DNA from: an uncultured Alteromonadaceae bacterium
Lineage (GTDB): Bacteria; Pseudomonadota; Gammaproteobacteria; Enterobacterales; Alteromonadaceae
Length of the DNA: 64,000 nucleotides
Reading direction: 5' to 3'
Assembly (NCBI GenBank): GCA_913056495.1
Contig: CAJXMO010000009.1
Span: forward strand, 1 to 64,000
Numbering within the stretch: position 1 is the first letter of the stretch; every line of letters begins with the position of its first letter. This document shows, in pieces, positions 57,937 to 64,000 of this stretch. Position numbers and translations under genes: made by a program. Under the pieces are notes generated by a model. The model did no database searches, was not told where the DNA came from, and saw only the letters and a program-made list of their open reading frames with translations.

Positions 57937-57979
57937 CCTAACAAATGACTCACGCAAAAAGCTTGGCTGCGCTCATTTA
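57937..57979 (+). other. Left half of a truncated attC
   Basis: CCTAACAAATGAC followed by ACGCAAAAAGCTTGGCTGCG, equivalent to the left arm of attC 2 (GCAAAAAAGCTTGGCTTGCG). It breaks off near the central loop, where the group II-like remnant begins; the right arm is absent. Confidence 0.6.
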
Positions 57980-58166
57980 GTTGAGCGAAAGACTGGTTAA
58001 ATGATTATCGGGTGAAACGGAAAAGATGAACAAATTAAGCAAGTGTGCGACAGCAAGTTACTGCGCGGTAAATAATATAACGGATCAGCCGAATGCGGTG
58101 CTTATTTTTACAATCGCACAGGTTCGCAACTGTATGGGGTTCGGTCCAGTAAGGGGTTGTTCTACC
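57980..58166 (+). ncRNA. Group II-like RNA remnant, copy B (3' part only)
   Basis: Diverged homologue of 4724-4909: shared GATGAACAAATTAAGCAA, TACTGCGCGGTAAATAATAT and GTTCTACC. The domain V-like strands AGCCGAATGCGGTG (58087-58100) and TCGCACAGGTTCG (58114-58126) keep the TGCG/CGCA pairing around a loop of about 14 bases in place of the normal small loop. The 5' 600 bases present in copy A are missing. Confidence 0.55.
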
Positions 58167-58177
58167 AAGGCCATTTC

Positions 58178-58870
58178 ATGATGAATTTTCAACAGTACAA
58201 AAATTGGGTAAAAAACCACAGGGTAGTTTCTTTTATCCTGATACTCTTATTTTTGCTCGGAATAGTCTGGCAAATACGAGGCGCCATCGAGTGGTTCAAG
58301 GAAAAGAATAAGCCGACTGAATATAGGGTTATCGATATTCACTTTGACCGGGCGAGAGTAGAAGCGGAAGAAATAGAAGAGGGCATTGGTATGGGGTCCA
58401 GCCTGTATCGCGTATTTTTGAATAAAAGAGGCACTTCCGAACTTATTAGTATGATTCGAGATAATCCCAATGATACGTATTTAATTAACCTAAAGGGCAC
58501 TACACCCATTAATGAACAATGGATGCTTGGCGATAAGTTCGCACTTGAACTTTATGGGATTTGTGGTCTTAAAGCTGCACAGGAAGTTGGTGCTACAGAG
58601 GATCTTGACGGATTTTGTGAAAGCATAATCCTTCATTTCTCTTCACAGAAAACAATGGACGGGTGGAATTCATTTTCAGAAGGTCCAGCGTCATGCTGTG
58701 ATAACTACTTCCATCTTAAAGGTTTTTATAGATTTACTTTTATTGGGGGCAAGCTAGATAGGTTAAATCACTATCAAGTTAAATACATTGAACCCGATCC
58801 TGATATTGCAATACGCACCATTCAATCGCTAGAAGCAGAAAAATATTTCCAGATATATGCAGATAAATAG
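58178..58870 (+). CDS. Cassette-encoded single-pass membrane protein (230 aa)
   Basis: Unrecognised. One N-terminal helix (about residues 16-36) anchors a soluble domain that probably faces the periplasm; two cysteine-containing segments (YGICGLKAAQ, GFCESIILHF) and SCCDNYF suggest disulfides. I chose ATG 58178, with AAGG seven bases upstream inside the group II-like remnant; ATG 58181 follows it and TTG 58157 is further upstream. It is the last gene of array 2, closed by an attC-like hairpin. Confidence 0.7.
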   Translation: MMNFQQYKNWVKNHRVVSFILILLFLLGIVWQIRGAIEWFKEKNKPTEYRVIDIHFDRARVEAEEIEEGIGMGSSLYRVFLNKRGTSELISMIRDNPNDTYLINLKGTTPINEQWMLGDKFALELYGICGLKAAQEVGATEDLDGFCESIILHFSSQKTMDGWNSFSEGPASCCDNYFHLKGFYRFTFIGGKLDRLNHYQVKYIEPDPDIAIRTIQSLEAEKYFQIYADK

Positions 58871-58880
58871 GATGATGAAT

Positions 58881-58932
58881 ACAACAAATTGCTTCAGCAG
58901 CCTTTGAGTTGGCTGCTGAGTTTGGCATTATG
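58881..58932 (+). other. attC-like hairpin closing array 2
   Basis: ACAACAAATTGCTT, then CAGCAGCC / GGCTGCTG stem, then AGTTTGGCATTATGT. The outer parts pair as in an attC with core GCATTATG in place of GCGTTATG. It could also serve as a transcription terminator because T-rich sequence follows (TTTATTTTTTTG). Confidence 0.55.
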
Positions 58933-59074
58933 TTTATTTTTTTGCTTGAGTTCTTTTATAGCTGACCCTAGATAACCCACGCTTAAGTTTCCGTTTCTTG
59001 TATCAAACTAACCAATATACTGGCTTAAACCTGTCTATTCTTACCTTATTTTTTAGTTTTGCTTTTTAAGGTAG

Positions 59075-59092
59075 TTGGTAATCGTTTACCAA
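59075..59092. promoter_or_regulatory. LacI-type operator-like site 1
   Basis: TTGGTAATCGTTTACCAA, a near-perfect palindrome centred on CG, 290 bases upstream of the TonB receptor gene. It matches the shape of LacI/GalR-family operators. Confidence 0.65.
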
Positions 59093-59265
59093 GTTTTTTC
59101 CATTGATAACGGATTTTATTGCCGGAATCAGGGGGAGCCTTTTAAAAACGTAATAAAATTAAAGTTTTCTCACTAATATTTTGGTTAACCCCTTAAAAAT
59201 TGACGATAAAATCCTATTTTAAACCTGCTTAATGCGAGTGTTATAAAAATATATATAAAAAGTTC

Positions 59266-59283
59266 TTGGTAAACGTTTAACTT
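59266..59283. promoter_or_regulatory. LacI-type operator-like site 2
   Basis: TTGGTAAACGTTTAACTT, with the same left half and centre as site 1, 99 bases upstream of the receptor ATG. The two sites are 191 bases apart, close to 18 helical turns, which would suit repression by looping. Confidence 0.6.
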
Positions 59284-59381
59284 GGGTGTGTATTTTAACA
59301 TATCAGTGACAAATAAGCGTTTTAGAGTTATCCAGGTTTTCACTGAACACACATAAAACAAAATTTTTGGGGGACTGAATT

Positions 59382-62159
59382 ATGAAAAATTCAATAAAAC
59401 TGAGTTTGTTAGCCTTAACAATCGCACAAACGCTGGCAGTTCAGACAGCCTATGCTGCAGAGACTGATGAAGAGAAAAAAAATGAAGAAAAAGAAATAGA
59501 AACTATCTCTGTAAAAGGTTTTGGCGGCAGTTTAGGTAAAGCTTTACGTGAAAAACGATTTTCACCTTCAACCGTAGAAATTATTTCTTCGGATGATTTA
59601 GGCGCTTTACCGGATGTGAGTATTACGGATTCTTTAGTGCGTTTACCGGGCATTGCAGCGTCCCGTGACCGCGGTAATGCCAGTCGAATTTCTATTCGCG
59701 GTATGGGTCCTCGCTTAAATGTAGCGACAATGAATGACAGAGAAATTGTATCTGCCGAGCCAACTCGGGACGTCCGTTTTGAGCAGTTTCCGGCTGAATT
59801 AATTGACGGTGTTGAAGTGTATAAAAGCCCGCTGGCAAGTAAAGCAGAAGGCGGGATTTCAGGTTTGGTTAACATGAACTTTGTCAGCCCTCTGTCTAAA
59901 GAAAAACGCTTAATTAATTTTGGTGCCAGTTATATGTACAACATGTTGGCAGACGATTTACCGGATGCTGACGGTGGTGGATATAAAGCCAATTTCAGTA
60001 TAGTGGATCAGGTATCTGAAAAATTTGGCTACGCCTTTGGTTTAACTTATCAGGATCAACCTTCCATTGAAAAAGGCATTCAGTCGTGGGATTACAATAA
60101 TGGTGTCAACCGCGGTGATATGAATGAAAATGGCAAAGTTGAAGACGCGCCTTGGGGCGTTATGGCAAAAAGCAAACGAGGCAATAATGAACGCAATGGC
60201 GGTTTATTAATACTTGAGATTCAGCCGACTGATTCATTAAATATAACAGGGGACCTATTTTATTCTAAATTCGATATTGAAGAACTGGATGATCAGCAAG
60301 GTCCGAACGATTTGGGTAACTGGGCCGATGGCGGTAGTGGCCCTACTGGCTGGGGTTATGGCAATTATCATAACACCGGCTTAAATCCGGTAATTGAAGA
60401 TAGTGGAGACGGTTCAGAGCAAGTGGTCGCCGGGGTTCAAGCTTGGGGTGGTACCCAGTTTTCGGTTCCTAAATGGTTTCAGCAAAATGAAATGCTGAGT
60501 TCTGGTATTAAGCTGATTCATATCGGTGAAGTCTGGACGAGCAAATTCGATCTGGGTGTATCACAAGCAAGCATTGAATCTGTCTGGGTTAATATTGAAC
60601 CGCTTTATGATAACAGTGCCGATTATTTAGTGGGTTATAGTGTGGCTGGCGGTAAAGCACAACCATTGAAAGTGGGCGGTATTAATGACGCTGACCGAAT
60701 CACTTTGGATGGTGCAACCATGACAGGTGGCGGAGAACGTGAATTAACCGATGAAATGGGTAATATTAACCTCGATTTTGAACGGGATTTGGACTTTGGT
60801 GTACTCAGCGAAGTTTCATTTGGTGCGCGTGTAACAGACAGAACCAAAGAGAATGTTCAATTAGCAGACTGGGTCAAAACGGCAAATGCTGAGCATGGTT
60901 TAACCGATTTTGGTAAAACTTACTCAATAGGCAGCGAATATGCGTTTGACCCGAGTGTATTTGGCAATGATCCCGCCTGGCAGGATTTAGTCAATCAATA
61001 TCAGATTACCTCTGAAGATTTATCGCCTCAGTTATATACGTTTAAAGATTGGAATAAAGTTGCTAACGCAGCTTTTGGCGGCACTTCAACACCATCGGGT
61101 GCAACTGTTGATAATATTGCTTCATGGAAACTGAAAGAAAAAAATACCGCTGTTTACATTCAGCTTGATATGGTCGGTGATATTGCGGGCATTCCCTTTT
61201 CGGGGAATTTTGGTGTGCGTTATGCGAAAACTGAAGTGGAATCAAGCGGCCATGAAATGGTCAGCAATGGTTGGGTTGAAGCTGAAGACGGAACCTGGTA
61301 CGAAGATATTGAGGTGAGCCCGGCGAGCGTTGAACATGAATATGATGAATTTTTACCTTCCTTAAACATGATATTCAACATTACAACAGACTCTCAAATT
61401 CGTTTAGGACTTGCGCGAACTATGTCGCGTCCGCCATTGTTAGAGATGCGCACAGGCTTTAGCTTTAATACTCAAACGGTCCCTTACACTGCCAGTGGGG
61501 GGAATCCGAAACTCGATCCTTATGTCGCAAATCAGTTAGATTTAGGCTACGAGTATTATTGGGGAGATAACTCAACCGCTTCAATTAATTATTTCTACAA
61601 AGATTTACAATCTCACATAGGGATTACCGAAGGCACGCTAAGTTTTAATAATGAAGATTATGCATTTACCGGCACAATGAATGGTGAGGGCGGTGTTATT
61701 CAGGGGATTGAAGTTCTGTATCAGCAATCGTTTGATATGTTACCCGCACCGTTTGATGGTTTAGGTATTTTTGCCAACTACTCTTATACAGACAGCGAAG
61801 TTGAAGAGTTTAAACCGGAAAATAATCCGTATAATTTAGGTGGTTTATCGGAGCATATCGGCAGTGCCACGCTCTGGTACGATAAAAATGGGTTTGATGC
61901 GCGCATTTCTGTAAATTATCGCAGCGAATATACGGGCATAAACAGTTGGCTTCCTCAAAATGTGAATCTGAACTCATCCGAAACGACTGCGGATGCCAGT
62001 TTGGGTTATTACGTTAATGATAATCTTAAAATTACGCTTCAGGCTCAAAACCTAACCAATGAATCTTCGGTTAATTACTGGGATAACGATACTTCCAAAC
62101 CCGCTTATAACGTCCAGTGGGGACGTCGTTATTTGGTTGGTTTCCAGTATTCAATGTAA
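59382..62159 (+). CDS. TonB-dependent receptor (carbohydrate type), third copy
   Basis: 925 aa. Signal peptide 1-26 (ending AYAAE), an acidic linker (TDEEKKNEEKEIETISVKGF), plug with SSDDLGALPDVSITDSLVRLPGIAASRDRG and RISIRGMGPRLNVATMNDREIV, then a barrel ending RRYLVGFQYSM. It lacks an STN domain and is only distantly related to the two receptors at 9873 and 20356. It probably imports a different oligosaccharide. The two LacI-like operators upstream and the GH2 gene 339 bases downstream define a second glycan locus. GGGGGAC lies seven bases before ATG 59382. Confidence 0.94.
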   Translation: MKNSIKLSLLALTIAQTLAVQTAYAAETDEEKKNEEKEIETISVKGFGGSLGKALREKRFSPSTVEIISSDDLGALPDVSITDSLVRLPGIAASRDRGNASRISIRGMGPRLNVATMNDREIVSAEPTRDVRFEQFPAELIDGVEVYKSPLASKAEGGISGLVNMNFVSPLSKEKRLINFGASYMYNMLADDLPDADGGGYKANFSIVDQVSEKFGYAFGLTYQDQPSIEKGIQSWDYNNGVNRGDMNENGKVEDAPWGVMAKSKRGNNERNGGLLILEIQPTDSLNITGDLFYSKFDIEELDDQQGPNDLGNWADGGSGPTGWGYGNYHNTGLNPVIEDSGDGSEQVVAGVQAWGGTQFSVPKWFQQNEMLSSGIKLIHIGEVWTSKFDLGVSQASIESVWVNIEPLYDNSADYLVGYSVAGGKAQPLKVGGINDADRITLDGATMTGGGERELTDEMGNINLDFERDLDFGVLSEVSFGARVTDRTKENVQLADWVKTANAEHGLTDFGKTYSIGSEYAFDPSVFGNDPAWQDLVNQYQITSEDLSPQLYTFKDWNKVANAAFGGTSTPSGATVDNIASWKLKEKNTAVYIQLDMVGDIAGIPFSGNFGVRYAKTEVESSGHEMVSNGWVEAEDGTWYEDIEVSPASVEHEYDEFLPSLNMIFNITTDSQIRLGLARTMSRPPLLEMRTGFSFNTQTVPYTASGGNPKLDPYVANQLDLGYEYYWGDNSTASINYFYKDLQSHIGITEGTLSFNNEDYAFTGTMNGEGGVIQGIEVLYQQSFDMLPAPFDGLGIFANYSYTDSEVEEFKPENNPYNLGGLSEHIGSATLWYDKNGFDARISVNYRSEYTGINSWLPQNVNLNSSETTADASLGYYVNDNLKITLQAQNLTNESSVNYWDNDTSKPAYNVQWGRRYLVGFQYSM

Positions 62160-62272
62160 CTTACTTGTATATCAACCATTTATTAGATTATGCCTATAAA
62201 TGATTTATAATGTTTGAAAGTGATTGATTTTGAGTTGTGGGAAAGTGCGGAAATGTAATTTTATCCGTGGTT

Positions 62273-62420
62273 AACCTCAACTCGGTTTAAGGTTTATTTT
62301 AACCAATTAAATTATATAACCTTGTTGTTCTGCATGGTTTTTAACGAGTATTTTTTTGCGCAGACAAGTCCCGGTCAAAAAAAGCCGTTTGAAACAGATT
62401 CATTAAACCGAGCTGAGGTT
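62273..62420. repeat. 18-bp inverted repeat in the receptor-GH2 spacer
   Basis: AACCTCAACTCGGTTTAA (62273-62290) and TTAAACCGAGCTGAGGTT (62403-62420) are complementary at 17 of 18 positions and enclose 112 bases. It has no ORF. It could be a small transposable remnant or a transcript hairpin between the receptor and GH2 genes. Confidence 0.6.
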
Positions 62421-62498
62421 GATTGGTTAGTCGTTTCCTTTTTCCCGTTTAATTTTTATCACAAATCATCTAACAGAAAATAGTTAAGGAATTAGATT

Positions 62499-64000
62499 GT
62501 GCACAAAATAGTATATAAAGGTTTAGCTTTAGCCATAGTTGCGAGTTTAACCGCTTGTAATGGTTCAGAATCGTCGGCACCCGTCGCATCAGCTCAGCAG
62601 CTTCAGGTTGCTGATATACAAGCGGTCAAAATTAACTTTAATCAGAACTGGCAATTTTTTAAAAGTGAACAGTCGTTGTCTGACGAAGCGATTCAATCTG
62701 CGAGTTGGGAAAATGTCAGCTTGCCGCATACACCACAAATTGAACCTAAAGTGGTTGATGACCAGTTCCAGGGCTATGTCTGGTATCAAAAGCTAATCAA
62801 CCTTAACCCTGAATGGCAAAACAAAAAAATACTGATCCGTTTTGAAGCCGCAATGAATATTGCAGATGTGTATTTAAATGGCGAAAAAATTGGTCACCAC
62901 AAAGGGGGCTATTTACCCTTTACGCTGGACTTAACTGATAAGCTAAAAGCCGATGATGTTAATACGCTGCTGGTAAAAATCGATAATACAGACAGTGATA
63001 TTACCGGTCCTAAGCCACTAAATTTATTAGATTTTAATACCTATGGCGGCTTATACCGTGATGTGAATTTGTTGATTAAAAATCCGCTTCATATAACCGA
63101 TGAAATGCTTTCTGCCACACCGGCTGGCGGCGGTGTCTTTGTCACTTATGGGCAAGTATCAAAAGCCCGGTCTGAGGTGAATGTAAAAACAGAGGTCGCC
63201 AATGATAATCAACAGTCTGCGCAGTTTGAGTTAGTGCAAAAGCTTAAATTTGGTGATCAACTGGTTGCTGAAACCAAACAAACTCAGCAGTTAGGGGCAG
63301 GTGAAAAGCAGCATTTAAAACAAAATATGATCGTCAAAAATGCAAAGTTATGGTCACCAGACAACCCAAATTTGTATCAGCTGGAAACCCAAATCTGGCA
63401 GGGTGGGCGATTGCTTGAAAATAAACAAACTCAAATTGGTATTCGTCAGTTTGAACTTAACGATAAACATGAACTGTTAATTAACGGCGAAAAAACCTTT
63501 TTACGTGGCGTAAACCGACATCAAGAATATCCGCATGTAGGTTATGCAACTTCACCAGAAGCGGATTATCGCGATGCAGTTAAAATTAAATCAGCCGGTT
63601 TTGACTATGTGCGTTTATCTCATTATCCACATTCTCCAGCGTTTATGAAAGCAGCTGATGAATTGGGGTTAGTTTTGTTAGATGCCATTTTGGGTTGGCA
63701 ATATGTTAATGACAAACCTGAGTTTAGAGAGCAGGTCGTTCAAACTTGCCGCGATATGATCCGTCGCGATCGTAACCATGCCAGTGTATTAGCATGGGAG
63801 TGCTCATTAAACGAGTCTTGGATGCCAGAAGATTTAGTTGCAGAATTTGATAAAACAGTTGATGAAGAGTTTCCTAATGCCTATTCGGCCGGTTGGCAAC
63901 TCGGTTACGATATCTACTTACAAGCGCGCCAACACAGAATGAAACATTATGAAACCCCGACTTATCCATACAATGTATCTGAATATGGTGACTGGGAATA
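62499..64000 (+). CDS. GH2 glycoside hydrolase lipoprotein (partial, cut by window end)
   Basis: 500 codons are visible and the gene continues beyond the window. GTG 62499 has AAGGA eight bases upstream. The signal VHKIVYKGLALAIVASLTAC has a lipobox (LTAC). The N-terminal jelly-roll domain (INFNQNWQFFKSE; SLPHTPQIEPK; YLNGEKIGHHKGGYLPFTLDLT), immunoglobulin-like domain and TIM barrel (LLINGEKTFLRGVNRHQEYP) are those of family 2. The acid/base is the Glu of CSLNESW; the nucleophile is probably the Glu of NVSEYGDWE near the window end. This motif set resembles beta-galactosidases of marine bacteria; substrate cannot be fixed. Confidence 0.88.
   Translation, partial: MHKIVYKGLALAIVASLTACNGSESSAPVASAQQLQVADIQAVKINFNQNWQFFKSEQSLSDEAIQSASWENVSLPHTPQIEPKVVDDQFQGYVWYQKLINLNPEWQNKKILIRFEAAMNIADVYLNGEKIGHHKGGYLPFTLDLTDKLKADDVNTLLVKIDNTDSDITGPKPLNLLDFNTYGGLYRDVNLLIKNPLHITDEMLSATPAGGGVFVTYGQVSKARSEVNVKTEVANDNQQSAQFELVQKLKFGDQLVAETKQTQQLGAGEKQHLKQNMIVKNAKLWSPDNPNLYQLETQIWQGGRLLENKQTQIGIRQFELNDKHELLINGEKTFLRGVNRHQEYPHVGYATSPEADYRDAVKIKSAGFDYVRLSHYPHSPAFMKAADELGLVLLDAILGWQYVNDKPEFREQVVQTCRDMIRRDRNHASVLAWECSLNESWMPEDLVAEFDKTVDEEFPNAYSAGWQLGYDIYLQARQHRMKHYETPTYPYNVSEYGDWE

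Noticed and set aside
1..64000. CRISPR array, tRNA or rRNA genes
   Set aside because: No regularly spaced direct repeats with unique spacers and no tRNA cloverleaf or rRNA-like sequence noticed; the repeats seen are attC-type palindromes.

Overview
The window looks like a chromosome segment of a marine, polysaccharide-degrading gammaproteobacterium of the Alteromonadales type. The evidence is three carbohydrate-type TonB-dependent receptors, several lipoprotein glycoside hydrolases, a FecI/FecR-like regulator pair, an EF-G2-type elongation factor and a large Cache/PAS hybrid kinase. Genus cannot be fixed from sequence alone.

Two stretches are integron gene-cassette arrays in which I find no integrase. 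Array 1 (1-6935, running off the left edge) and array 2 (about 52139-58932) hold small, mostly unrecognised plus-strand genes separated by attC-like palindromes. The arrays share three kinds of insertion. (1) A 2132-bp group IIC-attC intron occurs once in each (1521-3652 and 54224-56355), with identical reverse transcriptases, each splitting an attC site between TA and ACAA. (2) A group II-like RNA remnant with an enlarged domain V loop is near full length at 4110-4909 and truncated at 57980-58166. (3) A 166-bp inverted-repeat element occurs at 5431-5596 and 57252-57418. Array 2 also carries a likely restriction-modification cassette: a GIY-YIG nuclease, a C5-cytosine methyltransferase and a 90-residue protein. 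Three CTATAG boxes exactly 10 bp apart lie upstream of the methyltransferase operon.

7023-25157 reads as a polysaccharide utilisation locus for an arabinose/galactose-containing glycan. It has GH51 and GH43 arabinosidases, a TonB receptor with an STN signalling domain, a secreted esterase, a GH2 beta-galactosidase-like lipoprotein, a second TonB receptor, and a divergent ECF sigma/anti-sigma pair. Embedded in it are a TetR-family/DUF457 operon and two small membrane proteins.

25213-27274 holds four small genes, mostly unrecognised. 27653-36955 is a five-gene transglutaminase / circularly permuted ATP-grasp / alpha-E cluster predicted to make or ligate peptides. 37307-44322 (minus) is a signalling operon: an HD-GYP response regulator, a periplasmic binding protein and a 1706-residue hybrid histidine kinase. 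44568-48927 (minus) encodes a secreted PVC-type dehydrogenase with HEAT repeats and cytochrome c, plus a lipoprotein sugar isomerase-like protein. 49356-51446 is a lone fusA paralogue with a clear terminator. To the right of array 2, 59382-64000 begins a second glycan locus, with a TonB receptor preceded by two LacI-type operator-like sites and a GH2 lipoprotein cut by the window edge. I see no rRNA, tRNA or CRISPR array.
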